Assembly (NCBI RefSeq): GCF_010731295.1
Contig: NZ_AP022579.1
Location: forward strand, 4,712,001-4,776,000
Origin: Mycolicibacterium boenickei
Lineage (GTDB): Bacteria > Actinomycetota > Actinomycetes > Mycobacteriales > Mycobacteriaceae
Reading direction: 5' to 3'
DNA length: 64,000 nucleotides
Shown: positions 1-10,519 of the stretch, piece by piece
Layout of the letters: each line of letters opens with the position of its first letter
Position numbering within the stretch: the first letter of the stretch is position 1
Translations under genes and position numbers: made by a program
Notes under the pieces: generated by a model
What the model was told of the DNA's origin: nothing
Databases searched by the model: none
The model's input: only the letters and a program-made list of their open reading frames with translations

Positions 1-963
<963 letters not shown>

Positions 964-964
<1 letters not shown>

Positions 965-2145
965 TAGTGCGATGCTTTCGATTCGGTGATGGCAAGTTCT
1001 TTTTCGATGGCTGCGGTCAGGCGCTCACGCACCTCGGGCACAGCGATCTTGGCGATGATCTCGTTGAAGAATCCGCGCACGACCAGGCGCCGGGCCTGAT
1101 CCTCGGGGATACCGCGGGCGCGCAGGTAGAACAACTGCTCGTCGTCGAAACGCCCAGTCGCACTGGCGTGCCCGGCACCGACGATCTCGCCGGTCTCGAT
1201 TTCGAGGTTGGGCACCGAGTCGGCGCGGGCACCGTCGGTGAGCACCAGGTTCCGGTTCACCTCGAAGGTGTCGGTACCGGTGGCCTCGGCCCGGATCAAC
1301 ACGTCGCCGATCCACACCGTGTGCGCGTCGGGCTTCTTGGAATCCGGATCCCCTTGCAGCGCACCCTTGTAGAGGACGTCGGACTTACAGTGCGGCTGCG
1401 CGTGGTCGACCAGCAACCGCGACTCGAAGAACTGACCGTCATCGGCGAAGTAGGTGCCGAGCATCTTGGCGTCACCGCCGGGTCCGGTGAACCGCACGGT
1501 GGCCGAGGTGCGCACCACGTCGCCGCCGAGGGTGACATTGACGTGTCCGAGCACCGCGTCCTTGCCGAGCTTGGCGTGGTGCGAACTGACGTGGACCATG
1601 TCGTCGGCCCAGTCGGCGATCCAGATCAATCCGAGGCCGGCCGAATCACCGACGATGATCTCGACGTTGTCCGCGTAGGTTCCGCTGCCGCGCAGGTCGA
1701 CCACCACGATGGCCCGGGACAGTTCCTCGACCCGGATCTGCAGGTGCCCGTAGCCCACGGTGTCCACACCGGGACCGTCGATCACGATCTCGATGGGCTC
1801 GGCCACCTCGGTGTCACGCTCGACCGTCACCACGGTGGCCGTCTCGAACGACGAGTAGGCCTGGGCAGCAACACGATCGGTGGGCGTCCCGCCCTCGCCG
1901 AGCCGCTTGTCGTCGCGGCCGACGGTCTCCACGGTCACGCCGGGCCGCTCGGTGACGGTGATGCCGGCGCTGCCGTTCGCGACGGCCGAGCCGTCGTGCA
2001 GCCCGCGCAGCCGCTTGAGCGGGGTGAACCGCCACAGCTCGTCGCGACCGCCGGGCACCTCGAAGGCGTTGACGTCGAACGATGCGAACAGCTCGCCCTT
2101 GTTGACGGCCACGCTCTCGGCCGCCTCAGTCAGATTGGAACTCAC
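964..2145 (-). CDS. sufD: SufD, Fe-S cluster assembly scaffold subunit
   Basis: A 393-residue partner of SufB in the SufB-SufC2-SufD complex. The N-terminus has the helical cap segment FEVPGGRDELWRFTPLKRL. The C-terminal beta-helix contains EIVGAGHASATGRFDDEQLFYLRARGI, where the GH histidine matches the conserved functional His of SufD. The start is GTG at 2145, directly abutting the sufB TAA stop with no spacer, so expression is probably coupled to sufB. Its relation to SufB (shared DEQLFYL and RG(I/L)) shows the paralogous origin of the two scaffold proteins. Confidence 0.95.
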
Positions 2146-3576
2146 TTAACCGACCGCGCCTTCCATCTGCAGCTCGATCAGCCGGTTGAGCTCGAGCGCG
2201 TATTCCATGGGCAGTTCCTTGGCGATGGGCTCGACGAAGCCGCGCACCACCATCGCCATCGCCTCGTCCTCGGTCAGACCACGGCTCATCAGGTAGAAGA
2301 GCTGATCTTCGCTGACCTTGGACACCGTGGCCTCGTGTCCCATCGTGACGTCATCCTCGCGGATGTCCACGTACGGGTAGGTGTCCGAGCGGCTGATCGT
2401 ATCGACCAGCAGCGCATCGCATTTCACGCTCGACTTGCTGCCGTGCGCACCCTTGTTGACCTGGACCAGGCCGCGGTAGGACGCGCGGCCACCGCCGCGG
2501 GCCACCGACTTGGACACGATGTTGGACGACGTGTGCGGCGCCAGGTGCAGCATCTTGGCGCCCGTGTCCTGGTGCTGGCCCTCACCGGCGAACGCCACCG
2601 AGAGCACCTCGCCCTTGGCGTGCTCACCGGTCATCCAGACCGCGGGGTACTTCATGGTGACCTTGGAACCGATGTTGCCGTCGATCCACTCCATGGTGGC
2701 GCCCGCCTCGGCCCGGGCCCGCTTGGTGACCAGGTTGTAGACGTTGTTCGACCAGTTCTGGATCGTGGTGTAGCGCACCCGCGCACCGGGCTTGACGACG
2801 ATCTCGACCACCGCGGAGTGCAGCGAATCGGACTTGTAGATCGGCGCGGTACAACCCTCGACGTAGTGCACGTAGGAGCCCTCGTCGGCGATGATCAGCG
2901 TCCGCTCGAACTGGCCCATGTTCTCGGTGTTGATCCGGAAGTACGCCTGCAGCGGGATGTCGACGTGCACGCCCGGGGGCACATAGATGAACGAACCGCC
3001 CGACCACACCGCGGTGTTCAGCGCGGAGAACTTGTTGTCGCCGGCCGGGATCACCGTGCCGAAGTACTTCTGGAAGATCTCCGGGTGCTCACGCAGGCCC
3101 GAGTCGGTGTCGAGGAAGATGACGCCGAGCGCCTCGAGGTCCTCGCGAATCTGGTGGTACACCACCTCGGACTCGTACTGCGCGGCCACACCCGCCACCA
3201 GACGCTGCTTCTCGGCTTCCGGAATGCCAAGGCGGTCATAGGTATTGCGAATGTCCTCGGGCAGTTCCTCCCAGGAGGCCGCCTGCTTCTCGGTGGAGCG
3301 CACGAAGTACTTGATGTTGTCGAAGTCGATGCCCTCGAGGTTGGAACCCCAATGCGGCATGGGCTTCTTGTCGAAGGTGCGAAGCGCCCGCAGCCGGGTC
3401 TCCAGCATCCATTCCGGCTCGTTCTTCTTGGCCGAGATGTCACGCACGACGGCTTCGGACAGGCCGCGCTGCGCACTTGCGCCTGCGACGTCCGAGTCCG
3501 ACCAGCCGTAGCCGTAGTTGCCCAGCGACGCGATGGTCTCTTCCTGGGTCAATGGCGTTTCGGGCGTGATGGTCAT
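2146..3576 (-). CDS. sufB: SufB, Fe-S cluster assembly scaffold (no intein)
   Basis: A 476-residue scaffold subunit on which the nascent Fe-S cluster is built. Recognisable blocks include [28 protein letters not shown] and the conserved SSVKCDALL cysteine region near the C-terminus, then [18 protein letters not shown]. The length equals a normal uninterrupted SufB. The M. tuberculosis homologue carries an intein, and none is present here. ATG at 3576 overlaps the sufR stop in an ATGA arrangement, so the regulator and scaffold are translated in tandem. Confidence 0.97.
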   Translation of the reverse strand: MTITPETPLTQEETIASLGNYGYGWSDSDVAGASAQRGLSEAVVRDISAKKNEPEWMLETRLRALRTFDKKPMPHWGSNLEGIDFDNIKYFVRSTEKQAASWEELPEDIRNTYDRLGIPEAEKQRLVAGVAAQYESEVVYHQIREDLEALGVIFLDTDSGLREHPEIFQKYFGTVIPAGDNKFSALNTAVWSGGSFIYVPPGVHVDIPLQAYFRINTENMGQFERTLIIADEGSYVHYVEGCTAPIYKSDSLHSAVVEIVVKPGARVRYTTIQNWSNNVYNLVTKRARAEAGATMEWIDGNIGSKVTMKYPAVWMTGEHAKGEVLSVAFAGEGQHQDTGAKMLHLAPHTSSNIVSKSVARGGGRASYRGLVQVNKGAHGSKSSVKCDALLVDTISRSDTYPYVDIREDDVTMGHEATVSKVSEDQLFYLMSRGLTEDEAMAMVVRGFVEPIAKELPMEYALELNRLIELQMEGAVG

Positions 3577-4388
3577 GTCGCCGCTCCTTGTTTGATCGTT
3601 GCGGTCGTCCGGGCGCGGGCTGTGCTCCGAACCTTCTCTGTGCTGTCTGTGTTCACTTTGTGCTCGATGCCGTCCGCATCGAGTGGGACGTGAGTGGTGC
3701 AGGCGCAGTCACCATTGACGATGGTGGCCAGCCGTTGTACGTGAGTGCCCAGGATCTCGGCGAACGCCTCGTTCTCCGTCTCGCAGAACTCCGGAAACTC
3801 TTCGGCGACATGCGATACCGGGCAGTGATGCTGGCAGATCTGCACCCCGTGGATCGGGCCGTCCACCGGAGTCGTGGTGGTGGCATACCCGGCCCTGCTC
3901 AACGCATCGGCGACCCGCTCGGCAGTTTCGGGCACCCCGCCCGACCCGTCGGTAACGCCGGCCAGGATGGTGTCCATCCGGCGCCGGGCGAACGTCCGCA
4001 CGGCGTCCTTGCCGCCGATCTCGCGCAACTGCCGAATGGCAGCCACCGCGAGGTCGTCGTAGGTGTGACCGAGCTTGGCCCGACCCGCTGCCGTCAGGCG
4101 GTACCGCTTGGCCGGGCGGCCCCGGCCGTTGTGCTGCCATGCCGCGGCAGCACTGGCCTGTGCATCGCCGGCTTCGATCAGGGCATCGAGGTGACGACGC
4201 ACGCCTGCGGCCGAGATGCCGAGCCGCTCGCCGATCTGCCCCGCAGTGATGGGACCCTCCAGTAAGAGGTGGATGATCGCGCGCCGAGTGTGCCCGTCAG
4301 AGGCCGGCACCACGTCGTTGACCGGCTTCGGCACACTGGCCGAAGCTGGGCTCGAAGCCGAGCCCGCAGCCGTCCGACGCATTTTCAC
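3573..4388 (-). CDS. sufR: SufR-type Fe-S cluster-binding transcriptional regulator
   Basis: A winged-helix repressor at the head of the suf operon. After a variable N-terminus the HTH reads [20 protein letters not shown] and continues [21 protein letters not shown]-terminal half carries cysteines in [19 protein letters not shown] and a further pair in NGDCACTTH, candidate ligands for the sensing cluster. From GTG 4388 the protein is 271 aa; ATG 4382 would give 269 aa, both close to the M. tuberculosis homologue. A three-codon mini-ORF (ATG 4396, GTG, TTG, TGA) with a GAGGAA ribosome site ends inside this GTG, so reinitiation may set expression. Autoregulation by cluster occupancy is known for the family. 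Confidence 0.92.
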   Translation of the reverse strand: MKMRRTAAGSASSPASASVPKPVNDVVPASDGHTRRAIIHLLLEGPITAGQIGERLGISAAGVRRHLDALIEAGDAQASAAAAWQHNGRGRPAKRYRLTAAGRAKLGHTYDDLAVAAIRQLREIGGKDAVRTFARRRMDTILAGVTDGSGGVPETAERVADALSRAGYATTTTPVDGPIHGVQICQHHCPVSHVAEEFPEFCETENEAFAEILGTHVQRLATIVNGDCACTTHVPLDADGIEHKVNTDSTEKVRSTARARTTATIKQGAAT

Positions 4389-4425
4389 AACACCATTGTG
4401 ACGGAATTCCTCGCGGGGTTCTAGC

Positions 4426-4437
4426 AAGGGCACCCTT
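4426..4437. promoter_or_regulatory. palindrome AAGGGCACCCTT in the sufR-mptB divergent promoter region
   Basis: AAGGG and CCCTT flank a 2-base centre between the divergent sufR and mptB starts. It lies about 40 bases upstream of the sufR start, beside a possible minus-strand -10 (TAGAAC). This position suits an autoregulatory SufR site. The assignment to SufR is inferred from position only. Confidence 0.4.
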
Positions 4438-4486
4438 ACGTGACGTGGGCCACCGTTGCCTGGCGAGGACCGCCTCCGCGGGCGGT

Positions 4487-4492
4487 TAGGCT
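4487..4492 (+). promoter_or_regulatory. -10 hexamer TAGGCT for leaderless mptB transcript
   Basis: TAGGCT is followed by six bases and then the mptB ATG. This spacing places transcription start at or next to the start codon. No ribosome-binding sequence precedes the ATG, in keeping with leaderless translation common in mycobacteria. Confidence 0.5.
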
Positions 4493-4498
4493 GCCCTG

Positions 4499-6175
4499 AT
4501 GGCAAGCCGCCTGTCGACCTTCAGCTCATCGATCGCCCGGTGGCACGGCGACGAACGCACCGTCGGATCCCCACTCAACCCTGCCGAAGTCGTCGCGCAG
4601 CGCCGGACCCGCCTGTTCGGGGCCACCGGAACCGTGCTGATGGCGATCGGCGCCCTCGGTGCCGGCGCCCGTCCCGTCGTGCAGGACCCGACCTTCGGGG
4701 TGCGGCTGCTCAACCTGCCCTCGCGCATTCAGACCGTGTCACTGACGATGACCACTACCGGCGCGGTGATGATGACGCTGGCCTGGCTGATGCTCGGGCG
4801 CTTCGCCCTCGGCCCGCGCCGGATGTCGCGCAGCCAGCTCGACCGCACGCTGCTGCTGTGGGCCATTCCCCTGCTGGTGGCGCCGCCGATGTACAGCAAG
4901 GACGTCTACTCGTATCTGGCCCAGAGTGAGATCGGCTACATCGGCCTCGATCCATACCGGGTCGGCCCGGCCACCGGCCTGGGCCTCGATCACGTGTTCA
5001 CGTTGTCGGTGCCCAGCCTCTGGCGTGAGACCCCCGCGCCGTACGGACCGCTGTTCCTGTGGATCGGGGAGAGCATCTCCGCCCTGACCGGCGAGAACAT
5101 CGTCGCCGCCGTGCTGTGTCACCGAGTCGTGGTGCTCCTCGGGGTCGGCCTCATCGTATGGGCCACCCCGCGGTTGGCCCGACGCTGCGGCGTCGCCGAG
5201 GTGAGCGCACTGTGGCTGGGCGCATGTAACCCGCTGCTGTTCATGCACCTGGTCGCCGGAATCCACAACGAAGCCCTGATGCTCGGGCTGATGCTGGCGG
5301 GCACGGAGTTCGCGCTGCGCGGCATCGACGCCGCCGCGCCGCTCATCCCCCGGCCGCTGACCTGGCCGCACACCCGTGAGGACTGGCAACACTGGTACCC
5401 CGCGGCGATGCTGCTCACCGGCACCGTGCTCATCACGTTGTCCTCGCAGGTCAAGCTGCCGTCGCTGCTCGCGCTCGGTTTCGTCGCGATGGCCCTGGCC
5501 TGGCGCCTCGGCGGCACCATCAAGGCGTTCTTCGTAGCCGGCGTCCCGCTCGGCGCGGTGTCACTGGCGGTGATGGCCGTGATCGGCTGGGCCAGCGGCC
5601 TGGGCTTCGGGTGGCTGGGCACCCTCGGCACCGCCAACGTGGTCCGCAGCTGGATGTCCCCGCCGACCCTGCTGGCCCTTGGCACCGGCCAGGTCGGCAT
5701 CCTGCTGGGGCTCGGCGACCACACCACCGCGGTGCTGGCCCTGACCCGCGCCATCGGCGTCTTCCTGATCGCGATCCTGGTCAGCTGGCTGCTGCTGGCC
5801 GTGATGCGTGGCCGCCTGCATCCCGTGGGTGGTCTGGGTGTCGCGCTCGGTGGCACGATTCTGTTGTTCCCGGTGGTACAGCCGTGGTACCTGCTGTGGG
5901 CGGTGATCCCGCTGGCAGCGTGGGCGACCCGGCCGGGATTCCGCGGCTCCACGATCGCCATCACCCTGGTCGTCGGCATCTTCGGTCCCACCGCCAACGG
6001 TGACCGGTTCACGCTGTTCCAGATCGTGATGGCAACCCTGGCCAGCACCCTGATCGTGCTGATCTTGATCGGGTTGACGTGGCGCCGGCTGCCGTGGCGC
6101 GCGTCACCTCAGACCGAGATAAGCCCACCGCCGGCACCCACACAGTCCGCCGACGCTTACGCTGAATCCCCGTGA
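4499..6175 (+). CDS. mptB: alpha-(1->6)-mannosyltransferase MptB (GT-C, polyprenol-phosphomannose dependent)
   Basis: A 558-residue polytopic membrane protein with a dozen or more hydrophobic segments and no signal peptidase site. After the first helices it has the extracytoplasmic loop LLVAPPMYSKDVYSYLAQSE, the acidic-residue region found in mycobacterial GT-C mannosyltransferases of the MptA/MptB group. MptB extends the alpha-1,6-mannan core of lipomannan/LAM from polyprenyl-phosphomannose. Its position divergent from the suf operon and ahead of an ABC exporter and ctaA is the usual mycobacterial arrangement. Start ATG 4499 has a leaderless-type promoter. The donor and exact step are inferred from family and synteny. 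Confidence 0.88.
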   Translation: MASRLSTFSSSIARWHGDERTVGSPLNPAEVVAQRRTRLFGATGTVLMAIGALGAGARPVVQDPTFGVRLLNLPSRIQTVSLTMTTTGAVMMTLAWLMLGRFALGPRRMSRSQLDRTLLLWAIPLLVAPPMYSKDVYSYLAQSEIGYIGLDPYRVGPATGLGLDHVFTLSVPSLWRETPAPYGPLFLWIGESISALTGENIVAAVLCHRVVVLLGVGLIVWATPRLARRCGVAEVSALWLGACNPLLFMHLVAGIHNEALMLGLMLAGTEFALRGIDAAAPLIPRPLTWPHTREDWQHWYPAAMLLTGTVLITLSSQVKLPSLLALGFVAMALAWRLGGTIKAFFVAGVPLGAVSLAVMAVIGWASGLGFGWLGTLGTANVVRSWMSPPTLLALGTGQVGILLGLGDHTTAVLALTRAIGVFLIAILVSWLLLAVMRGRLHPVGGLGVALGGTILLFPVVQPWYLLWAVIPLAAWATRPGFRGSTIAITLVVGIFGPTANGDRFTLFQIVMATLASTLIVLILIGLTWRRLPWRASPQTEISPPPAPTQSADAYAESP

Positions 6176-7104
6176 CCTCGCGTTCTGAACCACCTGTGCT
6201 GCTCCGCGGCGTCAGCAAGCGCTACGGCGCGACGACGGCGGTGTCGAACCTCGACCTCGAGGTGCAGCGCGCCGAGGTGCTGGCCCTGCTCGGCCCGAAC
6301 GGCGCAGGCAAGACCACCACCGTCGAGATGTGCGAGGGATTCATCCGCTCCGACGAAGGCCGCATCGAGATCCTCGGCCTTGACCCCGTCGCGGACAACG
6401 CCCAGCTGCGCGAGCGGATCGGCGTGATGCTGCAGGGAGGCGGCGGGTACCCCGCAGCCAAGGCCGGCGAGATGCTCGACCTGGTGGCCTCCTACGCCGC
6501 CGATCCCCTCGATCCAGCCTGGCTGATGGAAACCCTCGGCCTGACCGAATCCGCCCGCACCACCTACCGGCGGCTGTCGGGCGGCCAGCAGCAGCGTCTG
6601 GCACTGGCGTGCGCCGTGGTGGGTCGTCCCGAACTGGTGTTCCTCGACGAGCCCACCGCCGGGATGGACGCTCACGCCCGAATTGTGGTGTGGGAGTTGA
6701 TCGATGCGCTGCGCCGAGATGGTGTGACCGTGGTGCTGACCACCCATCACCTCGCCGAGGCAGAAGAACTCGCCGACCGGATCGTGATCATCGACCACGG
6801 CGTCGCGGTCGCCACCGGCACCCCGGCCGAACTGACCCACAGCGGTGCCGAGAACCAGCTGCGGTTCAGTGCGCCCCGCAAGCTCGACCTGTCCCTGCTG
6901 GCCGACGCATTGCCGGAGAACTACAAGGCCACCGAGACGGCCCCTGGCGAGTACCTGGTCGAAGGCCACATCGACCCGCAGGTGCTGGCCACCGTGACGG
7001 CATGGTGCGCCCGGCTCAATGTGCTGGCCACCGGCATGCGGGTGGAGCAGCGAAGCCTCGAAGATGTATTCCTCGACCTGACAGGACGGGAGCTGCGGTC
7101 ATGA
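6172..7104 (+). CDS. ABC transporter ATP-binding protein (drug/lipid exporter type)
   Basis: A 310-residue cytosolic ATPase. Walker A GPNGAGKTTTVEMC is at about 42-55, Q-loop MLQGGGGYP near 85, signature RLSGGQQQRLALACAV near 135, Walker B LVFLDEPTAGMD and the H-loop VLTTHHLAEAEEL. The C-terminal 80 residues are the extension typical of the DrrA/CcmA subfamily. GTG at 6172 overlaps the mptB TGA by four bases (GTGA), and its own stop overlaps the permease start. The M. tuberculosis counterpart is described as an antibiotic-transport component, but the substrate is not known. Coupling to mptB makes a cell-envelope substrate plausible. Confidence 0.93.
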   Translation: MTSRSEPPVLLRGVSKRYGATTAVSNLDLEVQRAEVLALLGPNGAGKTTTVEMCEGFIRSDEGRIEILGLDPVADNAQLRERIGVMLQGGGGYPAAKAGEMLDLVASYAADPLDPAWLMETLGLTESARTTYRRLSGGQQQRLALACAVVGRPELVFLDEPTAGMDAHARIVVWELIDALRRDGVTVVLTTHHLAEAEELADRIVIIDHGVAVATGTPAELTHSGAENQLRFSAPRKLDLSLLADALPENYKATETAPGEYLVEGHIDPQVLATVTAWCARLNVLATGMRVEQRSLEDVFLDLTGRELRS

Positions 7105-7883
7105 CGAGCGCTCCGAACCGATTCGCCCCGGGCACCTTCACCCCGGACCCTCGCCCCGCCAAGGTGCCTGCCATGCTGGCCGCCCAATTCGGGCTGGAAC
7201 TGAAGTTGCTGCTGCGCAACGGCGAACAGCTGCTGCTGACCATGTTCATCCCGATCACGCTGCTGGTCGGGATGACGCTGCTGCCGCTGGGCTCGTTCGG
7301 CGACGATCGGGCGGGAACCTTCACCCCGGCCATCATGGCCCTGGCCCTGATCTCGACCGCGTTCACCGGCCAGGCCATCGCGGTGGCCTTCGACCGCCGC
7401 TACGGCGCCCTGAAACGGCTCGGCGCCACCGCACTTCCGGTGTGGGGCATCATCGCCGGCAAGTCACTGGCAGTGGTCACCGTCGTGTTCCTCCAGGCAA
7501 TCCTCTTGGGTGCCATCGGTTTTGCCCTTGGGTGGCGCCCTTCGGCGATAGGGCTGGCGCTGGGCGCGGTGATCATCGCGTTGGGTACGGCCACCTTTGC
7601 CGCGTTGGGCCTGCTGCTCGGCGGCACCCTCAAGGCCGAGATCGTGCTGGCCCTGGCCAATCTGCTGTGGTTCGTGTTCGCCGGCCTCGGCGCACTGACC
7701 CTGGAAGGCGGCCCGGTGCCGTCGGCCCTGCGCTGGGCGGCCCGACTGACCCCGTCGGGAGCGCTCACCGAGGCGTTGACCCAGGCGATGACGGTTTCGA
7801 TGGACTGGTTCGGGGTGGCCGTGCTCGCGGCGTGGGGTGTGGTGGCAGCGGCCTGCGCGCTGCGCTGGTTCCGGTTCACCTGA
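7101..7883 (+). CDS. ABC-2 type exporter permease
   Basis: A 260-residue integral membrane protein with about six hydrophobic segments. The cytosolic N-terminus reaches FGLELKLLLRNGEQLLLTMF, the typical entry to the first helix of ABC-2 permeases. A GRRP-like amphipathic coupling region FDRRYGALKRLGATALPVWG follows helix two. ATG at 7101 overlaps the preceding stop (ATGA), so it pairs with the ATPase upstream. Longer in-frame starts upstream lie inside the ATPase gene and are rejected. The substrate is unknown. Confidence 0.92.
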   Translation: MTSAPNRFAPGTFTPDPRPAKVPAMLAAQFGLELKLLLRNGEQLLLTMFIPITLLVGMTLLPLGSFGDDRAGTFTPAIMALALISTAFTGQAIAVAFDRRYGALKRLGATALPVWGIIAGKSLAVVTVVFLQAILLGAIGFALGWRPSAIGLALGAVIIALGTATFAALGLLLGGTLKAEIVLALANLLWFVFAGLGALTLEGGPVPSALRWAARLTPSGALTEALTQAMTVSMDWFGVAVLAAWGVVAAACALRWFRFT

Positions 7884-7935
7884 TGCACACCGGCCCTACT
7901 ACGGGCTGTAGTTACTGATCAACTACGATCAGGCC

Positions 7936-8907
7936 GTGCCCGTCGGAACAGCTTTCCAGCGACTGGTCGATCTGCTGCCCATGCCGAGCCTGCGGGTCCA
8001 GCGCCTGGTCGCGTTCCTGGTGATCCTCACCCAGGGCGGCATCTCGGTCACCGGAGCGATCGTCCGTGTCACCGCGTCCGGTCTGGGCTGCCCCACGTGG
8101 CCCCAGTGCTTCCCCGGCAGCTTCACGCCCGTCCCGCACGCGGAAGTCGCCGTCGTGCACCAGGTGGTCGAGTTCGGCAACCGGATGATCACCTTCCTGG
8201 TGGTGCTGACCGCCATCGCCGCCGTCCTGGCCGTGACCCGGGCCCGTCGCCGCCGCGAGGTGCTGATCTATGCCTGGCTCATGCCGGCGTCCACCGTGGT
8301 CCAGGCCGTCATCGGCGGCATCACGGTACGGACCGGCCTGCTGTGGTGGACCGTGGCCATCCACCTGCTCGCCTCCATGGCGATGGTGTGGCTCTCAGTG
8401 TTGCTGTTCGTCAAGATCGGTCAGCCGGACAACGGCGCGCCCACGGCCACGGCTCCGAAACCGTTGCGGCAGTTGACCGCCCTGAGCGGCGTCATCCTGG
8501 CCGCGGTCCTGGTGACCGGCACGCTGGTGACCGGCGCAGGCCCTCATGCCGGGGACAAGAGCCTCGATCGCGTGGTGCCACGACTAGAGGTCGAGATCAC
8601 CACGCTGGTGCACATGCATTCGTCGCTGCTGGTGGCCTACCTGTCCCTGATCGTCGCACTGGGATTCGGCCTCACCGCAGTGCGTGCCCCCCGCCCGGTC
8701 ATGATCCGGCTCGCCGTCCTGGTGGCGCTGGTGTGCGCACAGGGGCTCGTCGGGATCGTGCAGTTCTACACCGGCGTTCCCGCTGTCCTGGTCGCCGTGC
8801 ACGTCGCCGGCGCGGCCACCTGCACCGCGGCCACCGCGGCGCTGTGGGCCTCGATGCGCGAACGGGTTCCGGCACCCGGCGGTCAGACCGCCGACGTCAC
8901 CGTCTGA
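7936..8907 (+). CDS. ctaA: heme A synthase CtaA (COX15 family)
   Basis: A 323-residue membrane protein with about eight transmembrane helices that oxidises heme O to heme A for cytochrome aa3 oxidase. The first helix is followed by ISVTGAIVRVTASGLGCPTW and PQC, giving the paired cysteines of the type found in CtaA proteins. Heme-ligand histidines are visible in VVHQVVEFGNRM, WWTVAIHLL, TTLVHMHSSLL and VAVHVAGA. GTG at 7936 is used. The partner ctaB lies 12 kb away on the other strand. Older annotation of the M. tuberculosis orthologue as an antibiotic transporter is not supported by these motifs. Confidence 0.94.
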   Translation: MPVGTAFQRLVDLLPMPSLRVQRLVAFLVILTQGGISVTGAIVRVTASGLGCPTWPQCFPGSFTPVPHAEVAVVHQVVEFGNRMITFLVVLTAIAAVLAVTRARRRREVLIYAWLMPASTVVQAVIGGITVRTGLLWWTVAIHLLASMAMVWLSVLLFVKIGQPDNGAPTATAPKPLRQLTALSGVILAAVLVTGTLVTGAGPHAGDKSLDRVVPRLEVEITTLVHMHSSLLVAYLSLIVALGFGLTAVRAPRPVMIRLAVLVALVCAQGLVGIVQFYTGVPAVLVAVHVAGAATCTAATAALWASMRERVPAPGGQTADVTV

Positions 8908-8959
8908 CTGTTAGCCCGCTACAAGCAACTCAGACATTTGTGGCACAACCTGTGATTGC

Positions 8960-8974
8960 TGTGATTAATTCACA
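8960..8974. promoter_or_regulatory. operator-like palindrome TGTGATTAATTCACA upstream of deoR-type gene
   Basis: TGTGA and TCACA arms with a 5-base centre form a dyad over the -35 region of the promoter whose -10 TACCCT is at 8984-8989. A further TGTGA copy is at 8951-8955. This is the expected place for autorepression by the DeoR-family product. TGTGA/TCACA half-sites recur in the divergent promoter at 11387-11391 and 11439-11443. Confidence 0.5.
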
Positions 8975-8983
8975 ACAATGCCC

Positions 8984-8989
8984 TACCCT
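8984..8989 (+). promoter_or_regulatory. -10 hexamer TACCCT for leaderless deoR-type gene
   Basis: TACCCT stands exactly six bases before ATG 8996, and TGTGAT at 8960-8965 occupies the -35 position with 18-base spacing. This supports ATG 8996 over the upstream ATG 8978, which has neither a ribosome site nor a better promoter. Confidence 0.45.
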
Positions 8990-8995
8990 GTTGGC

Positions 8996-9799
8996 ATGGC
9001 CCCAGGCTTGAACGCCCACGCGCGGCGAGCAGCGATCGCCGCGCGGATCAACGCCGACCGCGAGGTCGACTTCACCACCCTGGCCGACGAATTCGACGTC
9101 TCGGCCATGACCATCCGCCGCGATATCGAGCGGTTGGAGGATCAGGGCATCGCCCGCCGGGTCCTCGGCGGCGCGATCGCGTTCGGCGGCAAGTCGACCG
9201 AGCCGTCTTTCGCCGCCCGGGCCGCCGATGCCGCCGACGAGAAACTGCACATCGCCCGCGCGGTCGCCGACCTGCTGACCCCGAGCGAAACCGTGATCCT
9301 GGACAGCGGCAGCACGGTGCTGGCCGTCGCCCGCGCCATCAAAGGGCGCAATCTCGGGCTCACGGTGATCACCCCCAGTGTGCTGGTGGCGGTCGAACTC
9401 GCCGACGAACCCGACACCACGATCCTGCTCACCGGCGGCAAGGTCCGTCCCGGTGAGCTGAGCCTGATCGGCGCCGAGGCCGAGGATTTCTACCTGCGCT
9501 ACAACTGCGACACCTACGTCATGGGGATCGCCGGGGTCGACGGCAAGCGCGGGGCTTCGGAGTATCACCGCGAAGAAGGCAACGTGAAGCAGGCGGCCAT
9601 GCGGGCCGCCGACCGGGTGATCGTGGCGGCCGACGCCACCAAGCTGGGCCGGGTGCAGCTGATCAATGTCGCACCCGTGTCGGCCATCTCGATCCTGGTG
9701 ACCGACGGCCTGCCGGCCCATCCCGCGGTGGAGGCCTTGCGTTCGGCCGGCGTCTCGGTGGTGTGCGTCAACGCCGAACGGTCAACCCCAGGCCGCTGA
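8996..9799 (+). CDS. DeoR-family sugar-phosphate-responsive repressor
   Basis: A 267-residue regulator. The N-terminal winged helix reads NAHARRAAIAARINADREVD and then FTTLADEFDVSAMTIRRDIERLEDQGIARR. The C-terminal DeoR sensor domain contains ILDSGSTVLAVARAI, ILLTGGKVRPGELSLIGAEA and VAADATKLGRVQLINVAPVS, with the D-x-x-K of phosphosugar-binding members. It is the likely controller of the adjacent kinase/dehydrogenase/transporter cluster, with a phosphorylated intermediate as inducer. Start 8996 is chosen from the leaderless promoter; 8978 would add six residues. The 3' end overlaps the convergent phosphatase gene by 18 bases. Confidence 0.9.
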   Translation: MAPGLNAHARRAAIAARINADREVDFTTLADEFDVSAMTIRRDIERLEDQGIARRVLGGAIAFGGKSTEPSFAARAADAADEKLHIARAVADLLTPSETVILDSGSTVLAVARAIKGRNLGLTVITPSVLVAVELADEPDTTILLTGGKVRPGELSLIGAEAEDFYLRYNCDTYVMGIAGVDGKRGASEYHREEGNVKQAAMRAADRVIVAADATKLGRVQLINVAPVSAISILVTDGLPAHPAVEALRSAGVSVVCVNAERSTPGR

Positions 9800-10519
9800 C
9801 AGCGCCGTGTGGCGGCCCTCGGGACGGGACACCTGAGCGCCGGCCTCTTCGGCGATCAGCGCACCGGCCGCCCAGTCGTGCACCGCGAGATCATCCTCGA
9901 CGAACGCATCCAGGCTGCCCTGGGCCACCAGACACAGATCGACCGCGGCCGCGCCCAACCGGCGCATGTCGGTGTAACCGGTCACCACATCGGGGAGTTC
10001 GCGCAGCTGTCTGCGCCGGCGCTCAGGATCGTAGGACAGCCCGGTGCCCACCAACCGGACCGAGGTTTCCATCAGCGCGAGTGGCAGTCGTACCACACCC
10101 GCCCCCGAGTCCACCTGAGCACCAAGGCCTTTCGCCGCACTCCAGGTGGTGCCGAGTGCCGGCGCGCAGACCGCCCCGGCCAGCCAGCTTCCGTCGAGCG
10201 TCGAGCGAGCCGCCACCGAGGTGCCGAAGAACGGGATGCGCCGGGTGTAGTTGGTGGTGCCGTCGAGCGGATCGACAACCCACTGCACCGGCCCAGCACC
10301 GGCGTGCTCGGGCAGCTCCTCGCCGAGCACGCCGTCCGCGGGCCTGGCGCCCAACAGCACCGCGCGCACCGTCTCTTCGGCGGCCCGGTCCACGGCGGTC
10401 ACCACATCGCCTGCCGCACTCTTGGTGGCCACCTCGACGGAGTGCCCCCACTGCCGCAGGCACACCGCGGCCCCGTGCTGGGCGGCCCGCACCGCCAGCA
10501 GGCGCAGCTGTTCACTCAT
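9782..10519 (-). CDS. inositol monophosphatase family phosphatase
   Basis: A 245-residue Mg-dependent sugar phosphatase. The metal-binding motifs are all present: GEELPEH near residue 71, VVDPLDGTTNYTRRIPFFGT near 86, and DDLAVHDWAAGALIAEEAGA near 206. These define the FIG/IMPase superfamily but not the substrate. It starts at ATG 10519, overlapping the btpA-like stop by four bases, and both face away from the kinase operon. The pairing suggests hydrolysis of a sugar or polyol phosphate in this pathway, perhaps as relief from phosphate-ester stress. A housekeeping SuhB role is less likely given the location. Confidence 0.85.
   Translation of the reverse strand: MSEQLRLLAVRAAQHGAAVCLRQWGHSVEVATKSAAGDVVTAVDRAAEETVRAVLLGARPADGVLGEELPEHAGAGPVQWVVDPLDGTTNYTRRIPFFGTSVAARSTLDGSWLAGAVCAPALGTTWSAAKGLGAQVDSGAGVVRLPLALMETSVRLVGTGLSYDPERRRRQLRELPDVVTGYTDMRRLGAAAVDLCLVAQGSLDAFVEDDLAVHDWAAGALIAEEAGAQVSRPEGRHTALSAAWG

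Noticed and set aside
967..3693. 908-codon open frame antisense to sufD and sufB
   Set aside because: It mirrors real genes with clear SUF motifs. Long antisense frames are common in high-GC DNA, and its translation is His/Asp/Arg/Val-rich with no motif.
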